Part shown: in pieces, positions 34,646 to 44,496 of the stretch
How the letters are laid out: each line of letters starts with the position of its first letter
How positions within the stretch are numbered: the stretch's first letter is position 1
Assembly (NCBI RefSeq): GCF_000828715.1
Contig: NZ_AP014583.1
Location: 3,747,480-3,811,479 of the forward strand
DNA from: Winogradskyella sp. PG-2
Lineage (GTDB): Bacteria; Bacteroidota; Bacteroidia; Flavobacteriales; Flavobacteriaceae
Length of the DNA stretch: 64,000 nt
Direction of reading: 5' to 3'
The notes under the pieces: model-generated
What the model was told of the DNA's origin: nothing
The model's database searches: none
What the model saw: the letters and a program-made list of their open reading frames with translations, nothing else
Program-made: the position numbers and the translations under genes

Positions 34646-35236
34646 TTATTGATCAGAAATTTTTAAAAGCTGATGATGAATTTTTTCTACCTGACGTTTG
34701 GCAATATCCAAATCGTTATTTACAATCACAAAGTTCGATTTTTTAATCTTTTCCTCATCAGAGAGTTGATTACTAATAATAGACTCTACTTTTTCTTTAG
34801 AAGTATCGTCTCTTTTCATTACTCGTTCTATGCGCAAATTTTCATCTGCCACAACTGTTATTATATAATTATATTGATTCTCAAGATGATTCTCAAAAAT
34901 TACTGCAGCTTCTTTAATTACATAAGGAGCTTTCTGTTTTTTGAGCCATCTTTTAAAATGTGATGCTACTTTTGGGTGTACAATAGCATTCATTTTTTCA
35001 AGCAGCGCTTTATCATCAAATATTTTTGAAGCTAAATATGGTCTATTTAATGCTTCATCCTTATAAGCAGATTTGCCAAATAGTTTTATAAGTTTTCTTT
35101 TAATGACTTTAGAGCGATTCATTAAAGCTTTAGCTTCTTTATCCGCAATATATACAGGAATACCAAAAGATTCTAAGTGTTTTGATATTGTGGTTTTTCC
35201 ACTACCTATTCCACCAGTGAGTCCAACTATTATCAT
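34646..35236 (-). CDS. coaE: Dephospho-CoA kinase
   Basis: This 196-residue kinase carries out the last step of coenzyme A synthesis, phosphorylating the 3'-hydroxyl of dephospho-CoA. It has the P-loop GLTGGIGSGKTTISKHLES, the substrate segment VYIADKEAKAL, and the LID/base region RVMKRDDTS. Length is normal. It starts 1 bp after the stop of the YbbR-domain gene, so they share an operon, along with the glycosyltransferase further upstream. It ends 73 bp before rprX, with the rprXY promoter lying in the gap. Confidence 0.96.
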   Translation of the reverse strand: MIIVGLTGGIGSGKTTISKHLESFGIPVYIADKEAKALMNRSKVIKRKLIKLFGKSAYKDEALNRPYLASKIFDDKALLEKMNAIVHPKVASHFKRWLKKQKAPYVIKEAAVIFENHLENQYNYIITVVADENLRIERVMKRDDTSKEKVESIISNQLSDEEKIKKSNFVIVNNDLDIAKRQVEKIHHQLLKISDQ

Positions 35237-35237
35237 C

Positions 35238-36200
35238 TTATAATTTTATAAAATCTACTCTTTTTTGTTTTATACCTATACGCTTTATAAACTCTGGCTT
35301 TTTAGAGATTTTAGGAACAAAAAATGTTTGATTGTCTTCTATACCCAAATAGTCACACACTACACTAAAATCTGTTGACCTAATACTATTGTAATTATCT
35401 AAATCTACATAATAGGAAAGTGAGACTGTTTTAGGGAAATAATTAATATCTAGGCCATTTGGTTTATTAATTAGAGTTACAGGAACCTCCACAGTACCTT
35501 CTGTAAAACGCGCAATTTCGCCCTTAATACTCACAAATTTGGGGAATATTTCTATAGCATCATATTCTGACGTATTCAGTTTAATAGTTTCACTAATATC
35601 TGTATTAACCTCTTTTAGTTCTAACAATTCAGTATCTATTGAACTAATTTCGTCTATCTGATCTTTTGCTCCAACAATCTTTACACTATCACAGTTAAAT
35701 TCAAAATTGCCTTTTAAATCATAACCTATTGCGTAACTAATTTCACTGTTTAAAGTTATGGGCACTAATTTGGATTCGCTTTTAGAGTACGATAATAAAA
35801 GTGTATCTGGTTTTACTGAGAGTAACTTATACGATTCACCTAACTGCCCTTCAATGAGAAATTGATGCTTTTGTACGTCGAAAACAAACTGATTAGGTAT
35901 TGAAGTAACGTCAGTTTTTACATCTAATATAATGTCTTTATAATCTTTAAACATTAAAGGAAGTAATGAAAACCCTTTAGTTTCTATATAAGCACTAATA
36001 GTATTAAGTGAATCATTTTGTAATATTATTTCATCTTCTAGGTTCACCAATTTTACCTTTAATTTTATGGTTTGCTTATACTCAGTAGATAGTTTTGAAA
36101 AAATTAGAAATACAGTTGCAATAACAAAAAAGATACTAAAACGTTTTACATTTTTCCTTTTTAAATAATCTGATATGTTAAATTTTTTCTTAGTATTCAT
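35238..36200 (-). CDS. YbbR-like domain protein
   Basis: This 320-residue protein has one N-terminal membrane span (RFSIFFVIATVFLIFSKL) and an outward-facing region of beta-rich YbbR-like repeats, with motifs such as VPVTLNSEISYAIGYDLKGN and VPVTLINKPNGLDINYFPKT. In Firmicutes, YbbR/CdaR regulates diadenylate cyclase, but no cyclase gene lies next to it here; flavobacteria commonly keep YbbR beside coaE instead. The gene is preceded by a glycosyltransferase by 7 bp and followed by coaE by 1 bp. The role in this setting is unknown. Confidence 0.85.
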   Translation of the reverse strand: MNTKKKFNISDYLKRKNVKRFSIFFVIATVFLIFSKLSTEYKQTIKLKVKLVNLEDEIILQNDSLNTISAYIETKGFSLLPLMFKDYKDIILDVKTDVTSIPNQFVFDVQKHQFLIEGQLGESYKLLSVKPDTLLLSYSKSESKLVPITLNSEISYAIGYDLKGNFEFNCDSVKIVGAKDQIDEISSIDTELLELKEVNTDISETIKLNTSEYDAIEIFPKFVSIKGEIARFTEGTVEVPVTLINKPNGLDINYFPKTVSLSYYVDLDNYNSIRSTDFSVVCDYLGIEDNQTFFVPKISKKPEFIKRIGIKQKRVDFIKL

Positions 36201-36207
36201 TATTACA

Positions 36208-37209
36208 TTAAAAAAATAATTCTGGAAATGCTTCCTTAGGATTTTTACCTAAAATAACTAAATTATATGTTGATTTTATAAAACCATAACCGTACCCAAA
36301 GAATTGTACAACTATTGCAAAAATTGCTTGAAAAGCCACCAATACATTTATACTTGAAAATAAAGCTAAAATAAATGCCAATAAAAAATATAATCCATAA
36401 AAATATAGTGGTAATAAGACATTGAATAGTGACAAAAAAATAGAAGTAACCAAACCTATACTAAATACTGTAGGAAACCAGTACACTAAACTTTTAGATT
36501 TCGGATGCCATTGATTTAAAATTGGTCTTACTAATCCAAATTTATGAACTTGCTTATAAAACCTAGACCAAGATATTCTTCGTTTATGATATACATAAGC
36601 TTTTTGAATCAAAGTTGTTTTAAATCCTAATTGGTTAAGACGTAGAGATAGATCTGGATCTTCACCAGGATGAATTTTACCAAAACCACCTGAGGCCAAA
36701 AATGCTTTTTTGGATAAACCCATATTAAAGCTTCTTGGCTGAAAACCCTCTAATTGTTGATTACCGCCTCTTATTCCTCCAGTTGTAATGAATGACGTCA
36801 TCGCAAAATTAATTGCTTTTTGAAGGTTTGTAAAAGATGGATGTGCTGCATCAGGGCCACCAAAACAATCATAATAAGAATAATCTAAAAAGGATTTTAC
36901 GGCAGTTAAATAATTATTTGGAAGAATGACATCTGAATCTAGAATGATGAAATAATTCCCTTTTGCTTTTTGCATTCCATAGTTTCTTGAATCACCTGGA
37001 CCAGAATTAGATTTATAGTAATACGCTATATCTAATTGATTCTTAAATTCATTAACAATACTCTTAGAAGTTTCGGAAGAACCATCTTCAATTATCACAA
37101 TTTCAAAAACATGCTTTTCATCAAAATTTAAAAAACTTTCTAAAAGCTCTTTAACCTCATCTGGTCTGTTATATACAGGAATAATAAAAGATAACATTAT
37201 ATTGTTCAT
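36208..37209 (-). CDS. Family 2 glycosyltransferase, membrane-anchored
   Basis: This 333-residue protein begins with a GT-A catalytic domain: SFIIPVYNRPDEVKELLESF, the DxD-like motif in ILDSDVILPNNY, and ASGGFGKIHPGEDPDLSLRL with the ED acceptor base region. The C-terminal 90 residues hold two or three hydrophobic segments (YWFPTVFSIGLVTSIFLSLF; VLLPLYFYGLYFLLAFILAL), so it is membrane bound. The sugar donor and acceptor are unknown. It is first in the operon with the YbbR-domain gene and coaE, an arrangement common in flavobacteria. Confidence 0.92.
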   Translation of the reverse strand: MNNIMLSFIIPVYNRPDEVKELLESFLNFDEKHVFEIVIIEDGSSETSKSIVNEFKNQLDIAYYYKSNSGPGDSRNYGMQKAKGNYFIILDSDVILPNNYLTAVKSFLDYSYYDCFGGPDAAHPSFTNLQKAINFAMTSFITTGGIRGGNQQLEGFQPRSFNMGLSKKAFLASGGFGKIHPGEDPDLSLRLNQLGFKTTLIQKAYVYHKRRISWSRFYKQVHKFGLVRPILNQWHPKSKSLVYWFPTVFSIGLVTSIFLSLFNVLLPLYFYGLYFLLAFILALFSSINVLVAFQAIFAIVVQFFGYGYGFIKSTYNLVILGKNPKEAFPELFF

Positions 37210-37265
37210 ACCTCACAAAGGTAAATACATAATTTGACACCAACTTGAGAATTACAATAGAAATT

Positions 37266-38975
37266 CTATCGTTTAATAAGCTCTATTATTTCTGTAGATA
37301 TATCTGTTTGTGTCTCTAAAAAATACACCCCTTTTTCTAGCATTTTTAAATTAATACTAGCTTCTTGTAGATTTACTTTATACTCTAATATTATTTGACC
37401 CAACATGTTATACAAAATAATCTTTTTGATAAGATTTATGCTTTTTACATAGAGCATATCACTAACAGGATTAGGATATACTTTTAAACTATTTAATTCA
37501 TTATCGGATAAAGATAAAGTTGACGAACCTTCAGTAATATTCAATAATTGATTTGCATTTACATTATAAAGTATATCTTCAACACCACTTAACCATTTTA
37601 CTTTTATATAATCTATTTGTGTTCTTGTTCCTATACCAAAAAATTCTGTTGCTGAATTTTGAGATAAATAACCTTCACCACACAATGTATAACGGTATTG
37701 TTTTTCACCGTTTATAGAAATTTCGATTAAAGAACCTATTCCATTTCTATTACTTTGAGTACCTTCTAGTTTTACTTTTAACCAATTATTTGATGTAGCG
37801 GTCGTATTCTTCCAAAGAAAAATATTGTTATGATTTATATTATTGACTGCTATTTCTGGATAACCATCATTATCTATATCGCCAATAGCATTAGAATAAC
37901 TTATGGCTAAATCATCTGGTACAGCAGCATTATTAAGGTTAAAAGTCTCGTCATTATTATTTTCATAGAAAGCAGATGATAAATAACCTGGAATTGTACC
38001 ATCATGCTCTGCACTAACATACAAATCCAAATCACTATCATTATCAGCATCTAAAAAGACGGCTCCCCAAGATACTGTATTAGCTGTAGTTTGAGAGGAC
38101 TCTGCAATATCAGTAAAAGTCCCATCACCATTATTCTTTAATAAAGCATTACCAGGTACATCATTACTAACATAGATATCCATCCATCCATCTGCATTAA
38201 AGTCGCTAATAGTCACAGACATAGCATCTATTGCAATATCTGTTCCTGAGATTTCACTTACATCTGTGAAGGTACCATTACCATTGTTTTTGTACAATGT
38301 GTTGGTATATTCGACCTTATCATTGGCAACATATATATCTTGATAACCATCATTATTATAATCGAAAAAGGCAGAGCAGAAAGATAGCATTCCTGTGTTA
38401 ATTATTCCGGCTTCACTATTTACCAAAGTAAAAGTGTTATTTCCATTATTCTTATACAACACATTAGGTATTGTTGTATCTCTATTACTTAAAAAAACGT
38501 CTATAAACCCATCATTGTTATAATCTCCCCAAGACGCACCATAAGTGACTAAAACTTCTGTTAACATACCAGAAGTTCCCGTAATCTCTTCTAGTATCAT
38601 ATTTCCTAAATTTTTAAATAACCTATTTATACTTGTATCACTTGTAATAAACAAATCGTTATCCCCATCATTATCTATATCTACCCAGTTGATTTGTTTG
38701 TTTTTCCAATTATTATCATTAATGTTTAAATTCTGATTAACAAAATTGCCATTAATATTTTTTAGAAAACGAATAGGATCTCCCTCTGCAGAAGCAATAG
38801 TTATATCATCCCAACCATCATTGTCATAATCATAAAATGTAATTCCATTACCAAAAAGTGTATTACCACAAACTACGTTAATACCAGAATCTGAAGCCAG
38901 ATTTTCAAAGCTAATTTGTGAAAACGAATCAGTGATAATAAAAAGCATTAAGCATGCAGTTAATATGCGAGACAT
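37266..38975 (-). CDS. FG-GAP/VCBS and ASPIC/UnbV repeat protein with T9SS sorting domain
   Basis: This 569-residue protein has a signal peptide (ILTACLMLFIITDSFSQ). Repeats of about 50 residues carry calcium-binding motifs such as FYDYDNDGWDDITIA and DYNNDGFIDVFLSN, which mark an FG-GAP/VCBS seven-bladed beta-propeller. An ASPIC/UnbV domain follows (NRNGIGSLIEISINGEKQYR, then DYIKVKWLSGVEDI). The C-terminal 80 residues are a T9SS type A sorting domain (LKVYPNPVSDMLYV, then YNMLGQIILEY). It should be secreted to the surface. It is a clear paralogue of the protein encoded at 44497-46230. A terminator (39016-39040) separates it from the gene before. Confidence 0.9.
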   Translation of the reverse strand: MSRILTACLMLFIITDSFSQISFENLASDSGINVVCGNTLFGNGITFYDYDNDGWDDITIASAEGDPIRFLKNINGNFVNQNLNINDNNWKNKQINWVDIDNDGDNDLFITSDTSINRLFKNLGNMILEEITGTSGMLTEVLVTYGASWGDYNNDGFIDVFLSNRDTTIPNVLYKNNGNNTFTLVNSEAGIINTGMLSFCSAFFDYNNDGYQDIYVANDKVEYTNTLYKNNGNGTFTDVSEISGTDIAIDAMSVTISDFNADGWMDIYVSNDVPGNALLKNNGDGTFTDIAESSQTTANTVSWGAVFLDADNDSDLDLYVSAEHDGTIPGYLSSAFYENNNDETFNLNNAAVPDDLAISYSNAIGDIDNDGYPEIAVNNINHNNIFLWKNTTATSNNWLKVKLEGTQSNRNGIGSLIEISINGEKQYRYTLCGEGYLSQNSATEFFGIGTRTQIDYIKVKWLSGVEDILYNVNANQLLNITEGSSTLSLSDNELNSLKVYPNPVSDMLYVKSINLIKKIILYNMLGQIILEYKVNLQEASINLKMLEKGVYFLETQTDISTEIIELIKR

Positions 38976-39015
38976 TATTTAAGGATTGGTGTTTTATAAA
39001 TTATCAATATAATAA

Positions 39016-39040
39016 AAAGCCGCTAAAATTTAGCGGCTTT
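39016..39040 (-). terminator. Rho-independent terminator after the fibronectin-type T9SS gene
   Basis: AAAGCCGCTA (39016-39025) and TAGCGGCTTT (39031-39040) form a perfect 10-bp stem with a 5-nt loop in the 90-bp gap between two minus-strand genes. A-rich flanks give a T-tract on the minus strand. Confidence 0.85.
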
Positions 39041-39065
39041 AAAGTATTAATAATAAGGGTTATGG

Positions 39066-41678
39066 TTATTGTTTAATAACTCTAACAGTTTTAGTACTAT
39101 TAGCTATAGTAACTTGTACAAAATAAGTACCGGCTTCTAAATTAGACATATCTACTTCACTACTAATAGCATTCGGTATAGCTCTTAATACTACTTGACC
39201 TAGCATGTTATACATCGTCACATTCTCAATAGTATTTTGAGCGTTTAATGTTAATGTATTTTTAACTGGGTTAGGAAAATATGTAAATGCAATTTGATTT
39301 TCAAACTCATTAGTAGATAAAACTGCAGCACTAACTTCAAAAGCACCTAAATGAAAATCATAATCTTCACTATCGTCTACAGCACCATCAGACGCAAATA
39401 TTGCAAACTGCACAGTCCCTGTCATTCCCGTCATATCAAGAATAAAGTTGGTACCTGTAACAGCTGGTTGATTACCAACATTCCAAGTCGTTACATTTGT
39501 CCAGCTCGCACCACCATCTGCAGTCATTAATAACTGTACTTCATCATCAGAGCCCATAGTATCAATATCAGTTGCATCACTAGTTCCTGAAAAAGAATAA
39601 TCAGTAACAGCTACATTAACCAATAAGCCTACATTACCTAATACATCTAAATCAAAAGATGGAGACACCATCCATTCTCTATCTACACTTTGCCATAAAT
39701 TAATGACATTACTACTTATTACATTACTGTCTAAGTCAGTATAAGCTCTACCTGCTTTCCAGTCAGATGAACCAATACCCATAGGGCCATCAACTACCTC
39801 GCCACTTCCAGCTTCATACCAACAAGAATCTGGCACATTTACGGACATGTCTGCTATATAATCAGTAGATATAGGAGCACAAGGTGTTGTAAAGCTAATA
39901 GGCCCTGTCCAAGAACTCGTACTGCCCCCACAATTAGCTCTAACATATACTTCATAATCATTTTGCTCTGTTAAACCTAATATAGAAAATGGATTATCTG
40001 TAGTTCCCAAAGTTGTTGGAGTTCCAGTAGCAGTACCCATTGCTGTTATGTCTACTAACTCTATATCCCAAGTTGTTGCAGTTCCGTTTTCTGTCCAAGC
40101 TAAATCCGCTACAGAATCCGTAACGTTGCTAACCATTAAGGCAGATGGTTCTGAACATGAAGGAATTGCACGTACCTCAAATCTACCTACGTGAAAATCG
40201 TAGTCTTCAGAATCATCAACTGCACCATCTGTTGCGTATATAGCAAATTGGACATTACCAGTTATAGCAGTTAAATCTTCTGTGTATGCAATACCTTCAA
40301 CTGGAGGTTCATTTCCAGCATTCCAAGTCGTTAAATTAGACCAAGTTGTGCCACCATCCGTACTCATTAATAATTGTACCTCATCATCACTTCCCATAGT
40401 ATCATCAACAGTACCAGCATTCCAATTGGTAACCGCTACATTCATATCTAATTGGTAAGGACCACCAGTAGATAAATCAAAAGTAGGTGATAACAACCAT
40501 TCTTGATCATTATTAAAAAACAAGTTTATTGCATTACTAGAGCCATAGGCATACGATGTACCTTGTCTCCAGTCTGAACTACCTACATCCATTGGACCTG
40601 TTGTTGTATCCCCTGAACCTGCTTCTTTCCAACACGAGTCTGGAACATTTATAGACATGTCAGCGTTATAATCTGGAGTAATTGACGAACACTCTGTGGT
40701 AAAAGAAAATGGTCCAGCCCATTCACTAGTATCACCACCACCACAATCTGCACGTACATAAAACTCATAGTCATTATCTGCTGTTAAACTCATTTGAGTA
40801 TATGGATTTGTAACACCAGATGTTGTAGGCGTACCAGTTACAGTACCCATAGCCGTAACATCTACTAATTCAATATCCCATAAGGTTTCAGAGTCACCAG
40901 CTGTCCAAGATAAATCTGCTGATGAAGTCGTAACATTCATTACGCTCAATGCGCTAGGTACAACACATGTAGCAGGTGTAGAAAAAGCAATAGGTCCAGC
41001 CCATGTACTTAAGTCTCCACCACCACAATCAGCTTGAACATAATATTCATAATCATTTGACGGAGTTAGTCCCATTAAAGTATAAGGATTTGTTACTCCC
41101 GAATTAGTCGCTGTCCCAGTTACTACACCCATCGCAGTAACATCAACCAATTCAATATTCCATAACGTTTCAGAATCACCTGCGGTCCAAGATAAATCTG
41201 CTTCAGTTGCACTTGTCACTAAAGCTGCAGCCGCAGTTGGCTGTACACAGCTTGGTGGACTAGGTACTATAATTTCGAATGATGCTTCTAACTCTAAAGC
41301 GGGATCTTCCCAAGCTGAAGTTGCATCTGTATCTGTTCCGTCACTAGGAGAAGTACCTCCATTGTCACCAATAACACTACCATAAGCCGTAACTGATATA
41401 AGTGTACCATCCCATCCGTCAGCATATCTATCATAGCAATTAACATAATACGTGCCTGGCGCAAGTGTTATGTCTTCGCTAATAAGTCCTTGAGCATTAC
41501 CATAAGAACCATCACCCTGACCCCAAACCTGAGTCCCAGCTCCATCAACTTCTGTAGTAACACTTACCCATTTTTCAGTTGTCCAACTTCCACCTGAAGT
41601 TGTAATATTAATTGTACTCTGGGCAAACATGCATAGAGAAAACATCAATGTAAACATTGATAAAGTAATTTTTTTCAT
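39066..41678 (-). CDS. Multidomain fibronectin-type / MAM-like T9SS-secreted protein
   Basis: This 870-residue secreted protein has a signal peptide (LSMFTLMFSLCMFAQ) and a C-terminal T9SS type A domain (FTYFPNPVKNTLTLNAQ, VTMYNMLGQVVLRA). Three fibronectin type III-like units share near-identical cores, such as ADLSWTAGDSETLWNIELVD and LWDIELVDVTAMGTVTGTPT. Two MAM/choice-of-anchor-like modules also look duplicated (DMSINVPDSCWKEAGSGDT and DMSVNVPDSCWYEAGSGEV). An N-terminal beta sandwich (about 20-135) contains YYVNCYDRYADGWDGTLIS. The acidic composition fits an extracellular adhesin or carbohydrate-binding protein, but no catalytic domain is visible. Compact terminators bound it on both sides. 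Confidence 0.9.
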   Translation of the reverse strand: MKKITLSMFTLMFSLCMFAQSTINITTSGGSWTTEKWVSVTTEVDGAGTQVWGQGDGSYGNAQGLISEDITLAPGTYYVNCYDRYADGWDGTLISVTAYGSVIGDNGGTSPSDGTDTDATSAWEDPALELEASFEIIVPSPPSCVQPTAAAALVTSATEADLSWTAGDSETLWNIELVDVTAMGVVTGTATNSGVTNPYTLMGLTPSNDYEYYVQADCGGGDLSTWAGPIAFSTPATCVVPSALSVMNVTTSSADLSWTAGDSETLWDIELVDVTAMGTVTGTPTTSGVTNPYTQMSLTADNDYEFYVRADCGGGDTSEWAGPFSFTTECSSITPDYNADMSINVPDSCWKEAGSGDTTTGPMDVGSSDWRQGTSYAYGSSNAINLFFNNDQEWLLSPTFDLSTGGPYQLDMNVAVTNWNAGTVDDTMGSDDEVQLLMSTDGGTTWSNLTTWNAGNEPPVEGIAYTEDLTAITGNVQFAIYATDGAVDDSEDYDFHVGRFEVRAIPSCSEPSALMVSNVTDSVADLAWTENGTATTWDIELVDITAMGTATGTPTTLGTTDNPFSILGLTEQNDYEVYVRANCGGSTSSWTGPISFTTPCAPISTDYIADMSVNVPDSCWYEAGSGEVVDGPMGIGSSDWKAGRAYTDLDSNVISSNVINLWQSVDREWMVSPSFDLDVLGNVGLLVNVAVTDYSFSGTSDATDIDTMGSDDEVQLLMTADGGASWTNVTTWNVGNQPAVTGTNFILDMTGMTGTVQFAIFASDGAVDDSEDYDFHLGAFEVSAAVLSTNEFENQIAFTYFPNPVKNTLTLNAQNTIENVTMYNMLGQVVLRAIPNAISSEVDMSNLEAGTYFVQVTIANSTKTVRVIKQ

Positions 41679-41860
41679 AAAAATGAAGATTTAAGTTAGT
41701 AATTCCTTAAAAATATGTTAATTATCTAAATGATTAAAAGGTATAAGTAGCAAATCGTTGAAAGGTAAAAAATAGCGTTAAAGAACAATGAATACCATAT
41801 TTTTATTTATAACTACAGCCCTAAACATAACCACTTGTAGTATCTAATTATGAAAAACAA

Positions 41861-41894
41861 AAAAAACCGCTACAAAATAATGCAGCGGTTTTTT
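41861..41894 (-). terminator. Rho-independent terminator of fabI
   Basis: AAAAAACCGCT (41861-41871) and AGCGGTTTTTT (41884-41894) are exact complements with a 12-nt loop, 17 bp past the fabI stop. A and T runs on both sides suggest action in either direction. Confidence 0.85.
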
Positions 41895-41910
41895 ATATAA
41901 GTTAGAAACT

Positions 41911-42726
41911 TTATTGATTATCCACAAATGTATCCATGACAGCATCACTTACTCCCATATTACTAAAACCACCATCATTATACAAATTTTGTAAAGTAAC
42001 ACGCTTAGTTAAATCACTAAATAATGATACCGTATAATTTGCACAATCCATTGCTGTGGCATTACCTAATGGTGACATTTTCTCAGCATAGGCAATAAAT
42101 CCATCAAAACCTTTTACACCACTACCTGCAGTGGTTGGTGTTGGTGATTGAGAAATAGTATTAACTCGGACTTTCTTATCTCTACCAAAGAAATAACCAA
42201 AGCTACGTGCTATACTTTCTAAATAGGCTTTATTATCTGCCATATCATTATAATCTGGGAAGACGCGTTGCGCTGCCATATAAGTTAAAGCAACTATACT
42301 TCCCCATTCATTCATGGCATCTGCTTTATAAAGTGTTTGCATTGTTTTATGAAAAGACATAGCAGAGACATCAGTCCCTTTTTGAGTCCAGGCGTAATTT
42401 TGATCTGTATAGTGCTTTCCTTTTCTAACATTAATTGACATGCCAATAGAATGTAAAACGAAGTCTAATTTCCCCCCTAAAATTTCCATAGATTGACTTA
42501 CTAAATTTTGCAAGTCTTCTATCGAAGTTGCATCTGCAGGAATAATCTGTGAACCTGTTTTTTCTGCTAACTCACTAATTTGCCCCATACGCATAGCAAC
42601 TGGTGCGTTAGTTAATACAAATGTTCCTCCTTCCTCATGAACCCTCATAGCAGTTTTCCATGCAATTGAGTTTTCGTCTAATGCTCCAAATATGATTCCT
42701 CTTTTGCCTTTCAATAAGTTATACAT
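41911..42726 (-). CDS. fabI: Enoyl-[acyl-carrier-protein] reductase FabI
   Basis: This 271-residue short-chain dehydrogenase/reductase catalyses the last step of the fatty-acid elongation cycle. The nucleotide-binding segment is IIFGALDENSIAWKTAM, characteristic of FabI and not of general SDR enzymes. The active site is the Y-x6-K type in ALTYMAAQRVFPDYNDMADN, followed by Lys in KAYLESIARSFGYFFG. A later SQSPTPTTAGSGVKGFD lies where the substrate loop is expected. It is monocistronic with its own terminator; recN begins 51 bp upstream in the same direction. Confidence 0.95.
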   Translation of the reverse strand: MYNLLKGKRGIIFGALDENSIAWKTAMRVHEEGGTFVLTNAPVAMRMGQISELAEKTGSQIIPADATSIEDLQNLVSQSMEILGGKLDFVLHSIGMSINVRKGKHYTDQNYAWTQKGTDVSAMSFHKTMQTLYKADAMNEWGSIVALTYMAAQRVFPDYNDMADNKAYLESIARSFGYFFGRDKKVRVNTISQSPTPTTAGSGVKGFDGFIAYAEKMSPLGNATAMDCANYTVSLFSDLTKRVTLQNLYNDGGFSNMGVSDAVMDTFVDNQ

Positions 42727-42777
42727 CTTAATTATAATTTAAATTAATTAGTTATTATTCGTTCTATAAATATAAAG

Positions 42778-44430
42778 TCAATTTAGTAATTGCTTGGCGT
42801 GTGCCATAGCAGACTCTGTAATATTAAAGCCACCTAACATTTGTGCTATTTCTACGATCCGCTCTTCTTCATTTAATCTTTTTAGTTGAGTTTGTGTAAT
42901 ATTGTCGATATCTGTCTTAAATACCTTAAAATGCGAGTCTCCTTTAGCTGCTATTTGCGGTAAATGTGTAATGGAAAACACCTGCATTCTATGACTCATC
43001 TGCCTCATAATTTCTCCCATTTTGTTAGAAATTTCTCCCGAAACACCAGTATCTATCTCATCAAACATTATTGTTGGTAGTTGGACATACTCAGCTAAAA
43101 CAGACTTAATAGCTAACATAATACGTGATAATTCACCACCTGAAGCTGCTTTTTTAAGTAAATTAAAACTAGATCCTTTATTAGCCATAAATAAAAACTG
43201 CAAGCTATCTTTACCATTAGCTGTAAAATAATCTAATTGGTTGAGTTCAACTTTAAATTTAGCATTAGGCATACCTAAATCTATGAGTATGTTTTCTAAT
43301 TGTAGTACAAAATTTGGTATTACTTTTGTTCTGTTTTGATATATCTTTTTTGAAATTTGATTTAATTTTTCTTCTATTTTAGGAATCTCTCGCTCATTTT
43401 TAGCAATAGTATCGTCTAAACTCTCTGTGTTGTTTATTTTCGATTTGAGCTCGTTTTTTATTCTAACTAAACCACCTATTTCTATAACGGAATGCTTTTG
43501 AAATAAGTTATTTAAACTTTTTAGCTTACCATTAACTTGTTCCAATTCTTGAGGATCTGATGATAAACTTTCTTCAAGATCAACTAACTCAACTAAAATA
43601 TCATTTAACTCTATACCAACACTAGTGATGCGCTCATTAATAGCCTCATAAGCTTTTCCATAACTAGATATTTTAGATAACTCTTGCTTTACGATATTTA
43701 ATTGATCTATCGTTCCTAAGTCTTCAGCATTTAGTATTGCTTTAGCTTTACTCAACTTCTCACCTATAACTTCTATATTATTTAACTCTTCATATTGAGA
43801 CTCCAGGTCTTCTAAATTAATAGACTCTAATTCTATCTCATTCAACTCTTTCATAAGAAATAGATTGTAATCGTATTCCTTAATCATTTCTGCTTTTGAA
43901 TTTTTTAATTCATCTAAAGATTTCTGAAGAAATTTATAAGATATTAAAAGCTCAGAAAATACTTTTAAATGATCTTTGTTTTGCGCTAATGCATCTATAA
44001 CCTGAAACTGGTAATCATCTTTAGTAAGTCGCTGCGTTTGGTATTGCGAATGTATATCAATAAGATGTTGACTTAGTTTTACCAAGCTTTCTAAGGTTAC
44101 TGGTGTGTCATTTATAAAAGCCCTAGATTTACCTGATGGCAGAATTTCTCTTCTAATAATAGTTTGCACATCATAATCTAAATCTAATGATTTAAATAAT
44201 GGCTTCAAATTATAATTTGCAACATCAAACACACCTTCTATAATACATTTTTCTTCAGTACGCTTTACCTGACTTAAATCTGCGCGTTTTCCGAGAATCA
44301 ATGTTAGTCCACCAAGTAAAATAGATTTACCAGCACCTGTTTCACCTGTAATAATAGAAAGGCCATTGTTAAACTCTACTGTGAGTTCATCAATAAGCGC
44401 ATAATTTTTTATGTAAAGTGATATTAACAA
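42778..44430 (-). CDS. recN: DNA repair protein RecN
   Basis: This 550-residue SMC-like ATPase acts in double-strand-break repair. The Walker A motif is SIITGETGAGKSILLGGLTL, the signature motif is AASGGELSRIMLAIKSVLA, and the Walker B region is LPTIMFDEIDTGVSGEI. Between them lie long coiled coils (about residues 150-370). Length matches RecN. The start appears to be TTG (44428-44430), giving MLISLYIKNYALIDEL, which is the conserved N-terminus. A -7 box at 44451-44458 supports a start near here. Confidence 0.96.
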   Translation of the reverse strand: MLISLYIKNYALIDELTVEFNNGLSIITGETGAGKSILLGGLTLILGKRADLSQVKRTEEKCIIEGVFDVANYNLKPLFKSLDLDYDVQTIIRREILPSGKSRAFINDTPVTLESLVKLSQHLIDIHSQYQTQRLTKDDYQFQVIDALAQNKDHLKVFSELLISYKFLQKSLDELKNSKAEMIKEYDYNLFLMKELNEIELESINLEDLESQYEELNNIEVIGEKLSKAKAILNAEDLGTIDQLNIVKQELSKISSYGKAYEAINERITSVGIELNDILVELVDLEESLSSDPQELEQVNGKLKSLNNLFQKHSVIEIGGLVRIKNELKSKINNTESLDDTIAKNEREIPKIEEKLNQISKKIYQNRTKVIPNFVLQLENILIDLGMPNAKFKVELNQLDYFTANGKDSLQFLFMANKGSSFNLLKKAASGGELSRIMLAIKSVLAEYVQLPTIMFDEIDTGVSGEISNKMGEIMRQMSHRMQVFSITHLPQIAAKGDSHFKVFKTDIDNITQTQLKRLNEEERIVEIAQMLGGFNITESAMAHAKQLLN

Positions 44431-44450
44431 TTTCTGTGTAATTGATTAAA

Positions 44451-44458
44451 CAAAAATA
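44451..44458 (-). promoter_or_regulatory. Bacteroidota-type -7 promoter box of recN
   Basis: On the minus strand this reads TATTTTTG, an exact TAnnTTTG match, 20 bp before the recN TTG. A TTTG at 44484-44487 is 25 bp away, too far to be a good -33 element. Confidence 0.45.
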
Positions 44459-44496
44459 AAGATTCTCAATGAAGTTAAAATAACAAAAACTAAAAA

